A stretch of DNA of 64,000 nucleotides from Cacajao melanocephalus. Its lineage: Eukaryota; Chordata; Mammalia; Primates; Pitheciidae. The translations under genes and the position numbers were made by a program. Below the pieces are notes generated by a model, which saw nothing but the letters and a program-made list of their open reading frames with translations, was not told the DNA's origin and made no database searches. Location: NCBI GenBank assembly GCA_963573385.1, contig CAUYLG010021622.1, positions 41,213 to 105,212 of the forward strand. The letters are read 5' to 3'. Of the stretch, positions 47,121 to 61,000 are shown piece by piece. Position 1 is the first letter of the stretch. The number at the start of each line of letters is the position of its first letter.

Positions 47121-47369
47121 TGTGTGCTTTCCCCCGATAGACTGAGAAAGGGAGAGGTTAGTGAAGGGTGGAGAGAAGCAGCCCAGATCCCACCCATGTT
47201 CCTGCACATCCAGGGAGAAGGGTCTCAGCTGCTGCCCCAGGGGCCTGGCTGAGAAGGTGGGTGGGTGCGCAGCCCCAGCAGAGCCAGGCGCACCCTTGAG
47301 TCATTCCGGACATTTTGGACCCAGCACTCACAGCAGCCCTGCGCCTTGGCTCTTAGGACAAACTTTGAC

Positions 47370-47795
<426 letters not shown>

Positions 47796-47879
47796 TCTCT
47801 GGGCACAAATTCAAAAGGATAAAACAGATTAGAAAGGACAGTAGAAAACCAGCTAGATTAGTCTTTGGGAGAAACCTCA

Positions 47880-48055
47880 AGGGAAGGAGAGAAAGAAGAT
47901 GAAAAGGGAAGAGAGAATGAGAGGAAGAAGAAAGAGGAGTTAGAGAAGGTCAGAAAGAAGGAGAGGAGGGCAAGAGGCCTGGAGAAAGACACGGGGAGAC
48001 GGAATGAGGCGAGGAAGTGGAGAAGCTGCCAGAGGAAGTGAAGGGAGGAAGGCAG
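47880..48055 (+). repeat. Purine-rich tract, about 175 bases
   Basis: Almost only A and G on the plus strand, in irregular GAAG/GGAG/AGAA units with few interruptions. It could adopt triplex structures. It is followed by 180 bases of unique, coding-like sequence without a recognised family. Confidence 0.85.
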
Positions 48056-48540
48056 GCATTTTATACTCCTAGGAAGGAACAATATAAGATCTTTCACCAC
48101 ATCCCAGAGGTCAATAAACTGGCTGGAAAAATTAAGAACGAGCTGTCGTTGAGGATTAGCAAAAGGCCTGAGGAAGTGCAAAAGCTCCTGCCAGCTTTCA
48201 TGAGGCTGCCTCCAAGAAATTAAAAATCACTGGCCTCGATAAATACGGCCCACATCTATCCACACCCATGTCCATATTTCAGCCTGGAGAATGAGGCGGG
48301 CCCCGAGGCCTTGCTTTAATGGGAGTAATTACAGGTATGCAAGAATCCCATGCATACACCCACTACATGAGCTACTGGGAAGAGGCAAGGAGGTGAACAC
48401 CAGCAACAAGTACGAGAAAGTGGAATTAAACATGGATGGCAGGTCTTGGTTCCTACTAATGGGGTACGATGTGTCCATTTCTATTTCAAGGGCAGAAGGT
48501 TTAAATCAAATAGTTTTCCCCATGACCCAGGCTCTTTTTT
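48056..48540. other. Unique sequence after the purine tract
   Basis: The 68-codon frame at 48,017-48,223 has balanced composition but no match that I recognise. It could be an old retrocopy or transposon remnant. No splice or poly(A) context supports a gene. Confidence 0.35.
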
Positions 48541-48548
48541 GGAAACTT

Positions 48549-48680
48549 TTTTTTTTTAAGAGATGGGGGTCTCACTCTGTTTCCCAGGCTGGTCTTGAAC
48601 TCCTGAGCTCAAGTGAGTCACTCTCCCACCTCAGCCTCCCAAAGTGTTGGGATTCAGGCGTGAGCCACCATGTCTGGCTG
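48549..48680 (-). mobile_element. Left-arm Alu monomer, antisense
   Basis: A T head, AGAGATGGGGGTCTCACTCT and then one monomer to GTCTGGCTG. It is flanked by GAAA(A)CTTT. Confidence 0.75.
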
Positions 48681-48775
48681 AAAACTTTCAAGTGAGTGGG
48701 TTTTGCATGTATATTACTCATTTTCTGAGGCTAGTTGGCATTGGTCTCACACTATGGTTGAAGATAAGGTGGAAT

Positions 48776-49081
48776 TTTTTCTTTTCTTTTTTTCTCTTTT
48801 TTGAGATGGAGTCTCACTCCATCACCCAGACTGGATTTCAGTGGCGCAATCGCAGCTCACCGAAACCTCCGCCTCCTGGGCTCAAGCAATTCTCCTGTCT
48901 TATCCTCTCTAGTAGCTGGGACTATCGGCACCTGCCACCATGCCGGGCTTTTTGTATTTTTAGTAAAGATGGGGTCTCACCATGTTGGTCAAGCTGGTCT
49001 TGAATTCCAGACCTCAGGTGACCCACCTGCCTCGGCCTTCCAAAGAGCTAGTATTACAGGCGTGAGCCACCATGCCCAGCC
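48776..49081 (-). mobile_element. Alu (antisense)
   Basis: Full antisense dimer, moderately diverged. Confidence 0.93.
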
Positions 49082-49162
49082 ATGAATTTTCTTAACTAAA
49101 GTTACCTTTTTAATATTCTTTATTAATCATCACTTAGGTTGTTACTGGAAATTGGGTACCCT

Positions 49163-49444
49163 GTCAGGCATGCTGTTTCATACCTGTAATGTAAGGCCAG
49201 GGTGAGAGGATCACTTGATGCCAGGAGTTTAAGATCAGCCTGGGCAACATAGTGAGACCCCCATCTCTATAAAAAATATTTAAAAACTAGCCGGGTATGG
49301 TGGCATATACCTGTAGTCCCAGCTACTCAGGAGGATGAGGTGGGAGGATCCCTTAAACCCAGGAGGTCAAGGCTGTAGTGAGCCATGATCTCGTCACTGC
49401 TCTCCAGCCTAGGTGACACAGTGAGACCCTGTTTCAAAAAACAT
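49163..49444 (+). mobile_element. Old Alu with a 5' deletion
   Basis: AluJ-like sense dimer in which CCTGTAATGTAAGGCCAGGG replaces the usual start region. Confidence 0.88.
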
Positions 49445-49490
49445 AAAGTTAAATTTTTTTAAAAATGGGCAAACTGGCGATTTTCTGTAA

Positions 49491-50048
<558 letters not shown>

Positions 50049-50321
50049 ATCACGGTTTTCATCCTGGGACCCCAGGCCCTGCTGTAGTGCTTCCTCAAGA
50101 ATCTACTGTCATAGAAGCAGCTGTCTTCGGCTTCTCTCTCTAGGCCTTCTTTGTTACCCACCACCAGTTCCTGGGGGAGCCAACATCTTGAAGTTCAGGA
50201 CCAACAGCTGGAGAAACCAGACCCTGGTCCTGTCTGCCCTCATCTCCAAGACTCAGCAGACACTGCTAAGTTGGTGCCTTGGGGGAGACTATTAAGTCTG
50301 ACTCCAGGGATCTAAGGTCTA

Positions 50322-50645
<324 letters not shown>

Positions 50646-50789
50646 TTATGGGGTCCTGGAATCCAGTATCCATATTTGGCTTCCTTCAGTATCTCCCACC
50701 TCCTAGCATCTCCTTGCTTCTAGAACCAGACAGCAGCTTTTTTGGGGCACCTCCTCAAGGGCAGGCCTAGGGCTGGATGCTTTACGTCT

Positions 50790-50945
50790 TTCATTTGGCC
50801 CTGACAATTCTAGGAGGCACTGCTACAGACAGTTTCACAGAGGAGGAATCTGAACCTTAGTAAGATAACCTGTTCAAGTTGACATCATTTGTGATGAACC
50901 AGTAATCAAGTGCAGGGTTGCCTGGTTCTAAAAGGTTGCTTTCTG
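50790..50945 (-). repeat. MIR, antisense
   Basis: CAGAGGAGGAATCTGAACCT and CAAGTGCAGGGTTGCCTGGT match an antisense MIR. Confidence 0.65.
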
Positions 50946-51053
50946 CCCTCACGGCTTCATCCTGCCTTTAGTGCTTATGCCTTTTGGGTCTTGAAAACTG
51001 TTCCTACCTTCGAGTCTCCTGGCTGAAATCCTAACCCCTAATATGATTACATT

Positions 51054-51338
51054 TGCAATTGTTTACATCGTGAGGCATACTTTAGGTCAATCTCTAGCCC
51101 CCTGCTATAGACTGAATGTGTCCCCACCTAAATTCACATGTTAAAATCCTGACCCCTAATATGATGGTATTTGAAGGTGGGGCCTCTGGGAGGTCATTAG
51201 GTTATGAGGGTGGAATCCTCACAAATAGGATTAGTGCCCTTATAAAAGAGGCCTGAGAGAGCTCCCTCGCCCCTTCCACCATCTGAGGACACAGAAAAGA
51301 TGACTGTCTGTGAACCAGGAAGGGAGCCTTCACCAGAT
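51054..51338 (+). mobile_element. MLT1-type LTR fragment, first copy of a duplication
   Basis: From 51,103 the sequence is the 5' two thirds of a MaLR MLT1 LTR (TGCTATAGACTGAATGTGTC...). Together with 49 bases of upstream flank it matches 52,682-52,965 at about 90 per cent. Confidence 0.85.
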
Positions 51339-52215
51339 ACTCCAGAGCGGGGTTGAGTGGGTGGGTGGCAGGGGAGTGTCCCTTGAAAATTCTGACTATC
51401 TCGTTAACGGGGATACTCACTCATAGGCATTTTCCTTAGGACAAGGAAGGCTTGGAGAAGAGAGGCTAGTTCTCAAGAGGAGGAATGAGAGTTTGAAGCA
51501 GAAGTATGTAACAAATACTCCCTATATTGTGGAATTGCAAGTGGAGAAGGTCAGGAGCGGCTGGGGAGGGTGCCAGACTCCAGGCTGGGAAACTGGAGGT
51601 GTCCATTATGCTGAAGATGAAACTGTCACTGCACCTATCAAAGCTTCGTTTAGTAGAAAAAAATTCAGGATGTTGGAATGGGTTGGCTTCTTCGAGCAGC
51701 CTTCAGTGAAGCACTTTGGGGGGCAGGCTGAAGGTGGTCTGTTTTCCAGCAAGAAGTCAAAGGACTCTGGTTGGCTAAGAGAGGTTCTTTCCACCTGTGG
51801 CCTGTAATTCAAGATGACCAAAAGTCCTAACCCTGGGGCCTGCAGGGCTGGAAAAGCCACATTTTTCTATCTCAAACCAAGTTATTCACGCCGGAACAGG
51901 GAGGGTTCTCAGAAGGTGAGAGGAGAACCCAGAAAAAGCCTGGCCTACCTCCTCCTAGGCTGTCTCCTGGCTTGTCCTGGTGAACATCGTCTGACTAAGC
52001 AAGGGGGATGCGTGCGTTTTGTGAAGTGTCTGGGAACAGTCCGAGGGCACGAAGAAATGAAGTAAGAACTGCCTACCCGAGGCTACTGTCTTTATTTCCA
52101 TCAAAGCAGAGGCTAAAATGAAGGAAGAGGCCACACACTAGGCCTGAACTAAAGGTAGTGCTTCCAACTCTGGGTGTGACACATTAGTGGATCGTAAAAT
52201 CAATGTGGTGGATTG
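51339..52215. other. ISY1 intron 5, unique DNA between the LTR copies
   Basis: No repeat recognised. A 104-codon plus-strand frame (51,493-51,807) and an 83-codon frame (51,814-52,065) lie here without recognised homology or splice context. Confidence 0.45.
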
Positions 52216-52317
52216 TTACTGGCTTGTTTTTCTTTTCTTTTTCCTTCTTTCCTTCCTTCTCCCCTCCTCCTTCTTCCCTCTCTTCCTTCCTCCCTTCTTT
52301 CCATCTCCTTCCTCTTT
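52216..52317 (+). repeat. Polypyrimidine tract, about 100 bases
   Basis: Almost pure C/T in TTCC, TCTT and CCTT units, not attached to an Alu. It is a potential H-DNA former. Confidence 0.9.
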
Positions 52318-52681
52318 CAACAGAAAATATTAGCGTGTAGCACATGTAGTAACATAAATACTGTTGTGAAAAACTTATGATTTAGTTATACATAAATACA
52401 TATTAAGATACCCCTGCACAACTGTATACTAGGTCATGATATAAATTCATTTCTTGTTATGGGTCATGGCCAAAAAAATCGAAAACTAGTAGATAGATGA
52501 CGCATAGAGATTTGGGGCCAGAAAGTAGAAATTCCTAGGTTTAAAACACATGATCAAATAAAACCTCTGGCTATGGTTATAACTCAATGGAGTTGTCTAG
52601 AGGCAAAAATATGAAAAGGTTATTAGTTTTCTAGGGGGATGTGTATTGCTAAAGAAATGGCAAGAAAGGGTGACAATAATC

Positions 52682-53091
52682 TGCAATTGTTTACATCGTG
52701 AGGCTCACTTTAGATCAATCTCTAGCTCCCTGCTATAGGCCAGATGTGTCCCCACCTAAATTCACATGTTAAAATCCTAACCCCTAACATGATGGCATTT
52801 GAAGGTGGGGCCTGTGGGAGGTCATTAGGTCATGAGGGTGGAACCCTCACAAACAGGATTAGTGCCCTTATAAAAGAGGCCTGAGAGAGCTCCCTTACTC
52901 CTTCTACCATGTGAGGACACAGAAAAGATGACTGTCTATGAACCAGGAAGTGAGCCCTCACCAGAAACCAAATCTGCTGGTGCCTTGATCTTGGACTTCC
53001 CAGCCTCCAGAACCACGAGAAATACATTTCTGTTGTTTATAAGCCATCCAGTCTCGAGTTGCTTGTTACGGCAGCCTGAATGACTAAGACA
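52682..53091 (+). mobile_element. MLT1-type LTR, complete, second copy of the duplication
   Basis: The LTR runs 52,731-53,091, from TGCTATAGGC to TGACTAAGACA, with TG...CA ends. The last part (CCTTGATCTTGGACTTCCCA, CTGTTGTTTATAAGCCATCC) is typical of MLT1A. The 49 bases upstream are shared with the first copy. Confidence 0.88.
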
Positions 53092-53279
53092 GCCCCAGAC
53101 TTGCACGAAGGTAGTGAACTGCTAAAGCAGTGGAGTCCTCAGAGAACATGTGCTCCCAGCGCCTTCCTCAGAGATACCCATGGAGGACAGATGGACACAG
53201 ATGACCCTCTGTGGTCTATACTGGATACCAAGAATTCTTTCTATTGCCAGATATCTTAATTATTTTTTGTTCTTAGTTT

Positions 53280-53578
53280 TTGTTGTTGTTGTTGTTGTCG
53301 AGACAGAGTCTCACTCTGTCACCCAGGCTGGAGTCCAGTGGCGCAATTTCGGCTCACTGCAACCTCTGACTCCTGGGTTCAAGTGATTCTTGTGTCTCAG
53401 CCTCCTGAGTAGCTGGGATTACAGACACACGCCACCATGGCTGGCTAATTTTTGTACTTTTAGTAGAGACAGTGTTTCACCTTGTTGGCCAGGCTGGTCT
53501 TGAACTCTTGACCTCAGGTGATCCACCCGCCCCTGCCTCTCAAAGTGTTGGGATTACAGGTATGACTATGCCTGGCCT
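53280..53578 (-). mobile_element. Alu (antisense)
   Basis: Full dimer with a (GTT)6 head. Confidence 0.93.
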
Positions 53579-54345
<767 letters not shown>

Positions 54346-54479
54346 TCCAGGTTTTTTATTTCTCAGAATACAGTCACTCCTTTCAGGGTGGGCACTGTGT
54401 CCTAGGACGGTCCTATCAGGTAAATTTCAAGAATCCTACTTAAGATGACAGTGCAGAAACACTCTCTTTTTAAAATTAT

Positions 54480-54774
54480 TATTTTTTTTGAGACAGGGTC
54501 TCACTTTGCGGTGCAGGCTGCAGTGCAGTGGTGCGGTCATGGCTCACTGCAGCTTCAACCTCCTGTGCTCAAGTGATCCTCTTGTCTCAGCCTCCTCAGT
54601 AGCTGGGACCACAGGTGCATGCCACTATGCACAGCTAATTTTTAAAACAATTTTTGTAGCGATGGGGCCCCACTCTGTGGTCCAGGCTGGTCTCAAACTC
54701 CTGGGCTCAGGCGATACTTCCGCCTCAGCCTCCCAAAGTTCTGGGATTACAGAATTAAGCCACTGCACCCAACC
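54480..54774 (-). mobile_element. Old Alu (antisense)
   Basis: Divergent AluJ-like dimer. Confidence 0.9.
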
Positions 54775-55071
54775 CAGAAGCACTTTTTACTATGGGGCTC
54801 CACACTAAGCTGGCAGCCACCCTCTGACTCCAAGGGGGGCAGGCCTTAAGATGAGGGCAACATTGTGGATGATGGGGTAGAGAGGAAGAAGGGCTCTGGG
54901 CTCCTTATTATATTCCTGAGTGCTTGGACCAAGCAGCTGTGCGGCTTGCTTTACTTGGGCAATGTCCCATGTGAGCCAATAAGGCCTCCTTACTGAGGTC
55001 TGTTTGAGTTGATTGCTAATAGTTACATCATAGGAAATATGCACTTCATGTGTTTTATTTTACATCTTTTA

Positions 55072-55270
55072 AAAATGGGGTCTTGCTTTATTACCCAGCC
55101 TGGAATGCAGTAATGTGATCATATTTCTGCAGCCTTGAACTCCTGAGTTCAAGTGGCTGGCCTCAGCCTCCTGAAGAGCTGGGTCTACAGGCATGCAACA
55201 CCTTAAATAGTTTGTATTTTTTATTTTCACATTTTTTAAAAGATAGGGCCTTGCTATGTTTGCCAGGCTA
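55072..55270 (-). mobile_element. Old Alu monomer plus fragment, antisense
   Basis: Very diverged antisense monomer (GGGGTCTTGCTTTATTACCC to TACAGGCATGCAAC), then a short second piece GGGCCTTGCTATGTTTGCCA. Confidence 0.65.
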
Positions 55271-55628
55271 TTTACAACAAACAAACAAAACACCTTTGTT
55301 TTGCTTGAGGTTGAGCTTTCTTATCCCAGATGTGGACTTGGAGAGTCTCTGTCCTGGGTCTCCAGGAGGTTGAATGCATTCACAGTGGGTTTTAGTGGCT
55401 CCAGCCAGGGGCCTACTCCTGAGAGTTCCTCTGTGCCCAATTTCCCCCATACTAAGTGAAATACACAGTTCAGGACTTTTTGTGTGTTTTGTTTTGTTTT
55501 TTGCACACTCAAGGCTCTGTCTATCTCTGATCTATCCCTTCACCCTTGGCTCATTTCCCATTGCTAGTCCTGCCTCTCGAATCACAGTAATATTAAGCTG
55601 CTTAGACTCCTACATTCCATACTATTGG

Positions 55629-55947
<319 letters not shown>

Positions 55948-56044
55948 AAACCCCATACCCTTTTGTGCCTTTGTTCATGTTGTTTTTTAATATTTTTCTG
56001 CCCTATCCTCTCTACTTTCTTGGTTTTACACCTATTTATCCATT

Positions 56045-56555
56045 TAGGCCTACACTCTCCAACATGGCAGCTGCTAGCCATCCATGTCTACGGATCAGTT
56101 GAAATGTGGCTCGTGCCAGGGAGGAACTGAATTTTCTACTTTATTCCATTTCAATTAATTTAAATTACAAATTTTAAGTTGAAGCAATATAATATATGTT
56201 TCCGTTAAACACAGCTTTATTGCTTGGATAGGACTACATTTTACTTTAACTGTTGAAAATTTGGCATCCAAATTGAGATGTGCTGTAAGTATAAAATACG
56301 CACTGGCTTTCAAAGACTTAGTACAATAAAAAGAATGTATAATATCTCATTAATAATTTTTATATTGATTGCACAGTGAAATGGTAATATTTTGGATATC
56401 TTGGGTTACATAAAATATATGATTAAGATTATTTTCACCTGTTTGTTTTTACTTTTTAAAATAGGGCTACTGGAATATTTAAAGTTACACACATGGCTTG
56501 TGCTATATTTCTACTAGGCATCTTTAAGCTAGACCATATCAGACAGCACCTCCTT
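56045..56555. mobile_element. hAT-type non-autonomous DNA transposon
   Basis: It begins CTCTCCAACATGGCAGCTGC and ends near ACATGGCTTGTGCTATATTTCTACT. The interior strings AATTGAGATGTGCTGTAAGT and TTTTGGATATCTTGGGTTAC match a MER-class Charlie-like element I know by sequence but cannot name securely. Confidence 0.6.
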
Positions 56556-56635
56556 GAGAATATTTTTCTCAATCACTCAGGAGAGGCACAGGGGCCTTCT
56601 AACATCTTTCATAATATCCTCTTAAACAGGACTTA

Positions 56636-57045
56636 TTAGGTTGGTGCAAAAGTAATTGCGGTTTTCGCCATTACTTTTCTATTTTTTATTTTTATCTTTT
56701 ATTACTTTTTTTGAGATGGAGTCTTACTCTGTTGCCCAGGCTGGAGTGCACTGGCATGATCTCAGCTCACCACAATCTCTGCCTCCTGAGTTCAAGTGAT
56801 TCTCCTGCCTTAGCCACCTGAGTAGCTGGGGCTACAGGCATGTGCCACCATGCCCAGCTAATTTTTGTATTTTTAGTAGAGATGGGGTTTCACTATGTTG
56901 GCTAGGCTGGTTTTGAACTCCTGACCTTGTGATCTGCCCGCTGTGGCCTATGAAAGTGCCGGGATTACAGGCGTGAGCCACCATGCCCAGCCTTGCCATT
57001 ACTTTTGAAGGTGAAAACCGCAATTAATTTTGCTAATTCCTAGTC
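56636..57045 (+). mobile_element. MADE1 (mariner MITE) split by an Alu
   Basis: The left arm TTAGGTTGGTGCAAAAGTAA continues through the full 37-base half, and the right arm at 56,993-57,045 is its diverged reverse complement. MADE1 is an 80-base palindrome derived from Hsmar1, and its transcripts supply the miR-548 hairpin family. The Alu sits in the loop with GCCATTACTTTT on both sides. Confidence 0.9.
56686..56992 (-). mobile_element. Alu (antisense) in the MADE1 loop
   Basis: Full antisense dimer, flanked by a GCCATTACTTTT duplication. Confidence 0.93.
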
Positions 57046-57079
57046 ATATTAATTATGCTCTCTTCATGAATATTATTAT

Positions 57080-57240
57080 TCGTGAATATTAATTCATATT
57101 CTCTTTGTGTGTCTCTCTCCCCACTAAGAGTATAAGTTTCTCAGGGGCAGGAACCATATTTTATATTTCCAGAGCCTGGCCCACAGTAGGTATTTTATCC
57201 ATACTTGTGAAGTTAATTAATGGCTAGCCACATCAAGTTC
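57080..57240 (+). repeat. L2-like fragment
   Basis: TAAGTTTCTCAGGGGCAGGAA and CAGAGCCTGGCCCACAGTAG follow the L2 3' end pattern. Confidence 0.6.
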
Positions 57241-57260
57241 AAAAGTATCTTTAAATGTAA

Positions 57261-58284
<1,024 letters not shown>

Positions 58285-58738
58285 AAAAAAATGGCTGCAG
58301 TATTTTGCAGCTCCTCCCACCAAGAGGTGGAGTCCGTTTCACCGGCCCCTGAATCTGGGTTATACTCATGGGGCGTCAGAAAACCCAATGCAAGAAGCAG
58401 CTTGGCAAGTGCTTGCACATGGGGGCTTACCCTCTTCTGCTATTTTGGAATCCAGCCATCATGTGAAGAAGTCTAGACTGGATTACTAGATCTTGGAGAC
58501 ACACAGCCTGGTCACCCTTGTGGATCCCTCCCAGCTTCCAGGAACATGAGCAACACCATCCAGTACCACCAGGCCTCAGACAGTCCTCACCTAACTGTAG
58601 CCACATACACAAGTTCAGGTGAACTCAGCAGAAGAACTTCCCAGCTAAGCCCAACCCAAACTGCCAGCCCCCAGGATGGTGAGCTAATTATTGATTATGG
58701 TTTTAAGCCTCTAAATTTTGGATATTTAAAAAATATTA
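58285..58738 (+). mobile_element. LTR-like or MER-like repeat, unassigned
   Basis: AATGGCTGCAGTATTTTGCA near the start and GGTTTTAAGCCTCTAAATTTTGG near the end resemble ends of an old repeat seen widely in mammals. I cannot fix the family. Confidence 0.4.
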
Positions 58739-58740
58739 TG

Positions 58741-59097
58741 CCATGGTCTCGATGTTTATGTCTCCTGGAAATAGTAAGTTGAAACCTAATCCCAAATTTA
58801 GGGATATTCAGAGGTAGGGCCTTTGAGGGGTGAGTAGATTATGAGGGGAGAGTCCTCCTGAACGGGACTCATGCCCTTATAGAAGAGGCCTGGGGGAGCT
58901 TGTTTGTTTCTTCTGTAATATGAAGACACAGTGAGAAGATGCCATTTATGAGGAATGGGACCCCAAGAGATATGAAATTTGCCAGTACCTTGATCCTGGA
59001 CTTCTCAGGCTCCAAGACTGTGAGAAATATACTTCTATTGTTTATAAGTTACCCAGTCTGTGGTGTTTTTTTACAGCAGCACAGATGGACTAAGACA
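58741..59097 (+). mobile_element. MLT1-type LTR
   Basis: GGTAGGGCCTTTGAGGGGTG, CTTATAGAAGAGGCCTGGGG and the end GGACTAAGACA match a diverged MLT1 LTR. Confidence 0.8.
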
Positions 59098-59205
59098 GAT
59101 GGCAAAACCAACCGACCAACTAATACAGTCTGAGTCACAGGTGGGAAAACCCATGTAGAAATAATCACCTTACAACCTTGTATAGGAGAGCTATTATAAT
59201 AGAGT

Positions 59206-59560
59206 GTGTTGGCCGGTTCAGGCTGCCATAACAAAATACCATAAACTGGGTCGCTTTTAAGCAGCAGAAATATATTTATCCCAGTTCTGGAGGCTGGGAA
59301 GTCCAAGATCAAGGCATTGGGGCTGGCAGATCTGGTGTCTGGTGAGGGCCTGCTTTCTGGTTCATAGATGATGTCTCCTTGATGTGTCTTCATGTGGTAG
59401 AAGGGGCAAGCTAGCTCTCTGGGTATCTTTTAAAAGATCGCTAATTCCATTCATTCTTGAGAGCTCCACCACCATGACCTAATCCCTTCCCAAAGTACCC
59501 ACCTCCTGATATCATCACATTTCACACTGAGAGTTAGGTTTCAACATTCAGACCATACCC
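59206..59560 (-). mobile_element. MLT1-type LTR, antisense
   Basis: CAGGCTGCCATAACAAAATA, CAGTTCTGGAGGCTGGGAAG and ACCATGACCTAATCCCTTCC are the reverse complement of MLT1. With the preceding LTR it makes a tail-to-tail inverted pair 108 bases apart. Confidence 0.82.
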
Positions 59561-59564
59561 TAGA

Positions 59565-59700
59565 GCAATTCAGAGTGTGGGCTTTGGAGCCAGGCAGATG
59601 CAGTCCCACTACTTGGATATAATCCTGGGCACCTTTGGTAACAATGTAACAGTGACAGTACATGCTTTGTAGGGTTGTAACGGGAACTGTGTCAGCCAAG
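59565..59700 (+). repeat. MIR
   Basis: GTGTGGGCTTTGGAGCCAGG and ATGCTTTGTAGGGTTGTAAC match the MIR core. Confidence 0.7.
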
Positions 59701-60339
59701 GTGACACTCTGTATTAGGAAAACTTGAGGAGAGTTTATATAGGGACTACTACATCTACAAACAAGTGCTCAGCGTTCAGGGAAACACAAAAGAGAGTGTA
59801 GTGCCCTGGGACTGTGATACCACCCAGGTGTGAAGCATGGCCAGGGCATGGTGACCAGAAGCTGGGGACACAGCAGGCAGGGTCAAGAGGACTGCTTAAC
59901 AGGACATATAACCTTGTATTGAGAAATAAGTCTGTTTTGCAGTGACGTGGCTGGGACAGGGGCTGGGAGAATACAAACTCTGATCTAACTTCTTCCTCTC
60001 TCCTATTTCTTCCAGTGATCCTCATGGGCCAGATCCTATTGGAAGCCCCTGGGCTTCAAATCAGCCTCCTGTGGCAAAAAGCAACGTGGAGAATGTGGGA
60101 GAGTAAACTGCGGCAAATGGAAGGTATCCAGTCCATGGATTCAAAAGCAGTAACGCATAGGAAAGCACTGGGCATGTAACTAGCACCCAGTCACTATTTA
60201 CTGCAATGTTATTATAGTATCAGAAGAAACCAAGAGCTGTAGGAAATGAATATATTTACTTTTTTATTGTCAGGGTGACCTGCATAATATTCATGGAGGA
60301 GGTTTGCTTTGAGTTGTGGCTTGGAGAGATGAAGAAAAT
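59701..60339. other. ISY1 intron 5, unique DNA
   Basis: No gene or repeat recognised. Confidence 0.45.
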
Positions 60340-60443
60340 AATAGTGCAAACATTGACATGGCACCTACTATGTGCAGGTACCATTCTGGATGCCGTACAT
60401 ATATTAATCTGTTGAATCCTCATATCCACTTTATGGTAGGTAC

Positions 60444-60889
60444 TGTGATGGTTAATACTGTCAACTTGATTGGATTGAAGGATACAAAGCATCCATCCTG
60501 GCTGTGTCTGTGAGGATGTTGCAGAAGGAGATTAACACTTGAGTCAATGGGCTGGGAAAGGCAGACCTACCCCTAATCTGGGTGGGCACCATCTAATCAG
60601 CTATCAGCATGGCTAGAATATAAGCAGGCAGAAAAATGTGAAAAGAGAAACTGGCCTAGCCTCCCAGTCTACATCTTTCTGCTGTGCTGGATGCTTCCTG
60701 CTCTCGAACATCAGACTCCAAGTTCTTCAGTTTTGGAACTCGGACTGGCTCTCCTTGCTCCTCAGCCTATGGATGGCCTATTGTGGGACCTTGTGATCAT
60801 GTGAGTTAACACTTAGTAAACTCTCCTTTATATATATATATATATATATTCCATTAGTTCTGTCCCTCTACAGAACCCTGACTAATACA
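60444..60889 (+). mobile_element. Solo ERVL-class LTR
   Basis: It runs from TGTGATGGTTAATACTGTCA to AACCCTGACTAATACA, with TG...CA ends and GTAC on both sides. An AT microsatellite (60,829-60,850) sits where the poly(A) signal usually lies. No internal viral sequence adjoins it, so it is a solo LTR. The subfamily is uncertain. Confidence 0.78.
60829..60850 (+). repeat. (TA) microsatellite in the LTR
   Basis: About 11 perfect TA units. Confidence 0.9.
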
Positions 60890-61000
60890 GTACCATTGCT
60901 ACCCCATTTCACAGATGAGAAATTGAGGCAGAGAGAAGTTAGATAACTCAGTCAAGGTCACACAGTTGTAAGTAGTAGAACCAGGATTTGAACCAGTTTC

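Larger units (their letters stand above)
60340..61000 (-). repeat. MIR, antisense, split by an LTR
   Basis: Parts at 60,340-60,443 (CACCTACTATGTGCAGGTAC) and 60,890-61,000 (CCATTTCACAGATGAGAAAT, AAGGTCACACAGTTGTAAGT) are contiguous in the MIR consensus. The LTR between them is flanked by GTAC. Confidence 0.82.

Noticed and set aside
51493..52065. Two adjacent open frames (104 and 83 codons) as a possible small gene or missing ISY1 exon
   Set aside because: The translations do not resemble ISY1 or any family I know, and no paired splice sites in the right phase are evident.
60000..60130. Segment after CTTCTTCCAG that could be an exon ending at AAG|GTATCC
   Set aside because: The frame does not continue ISY1 in the required phase and reads as no known protein. 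Probably a cryptic exon at most.
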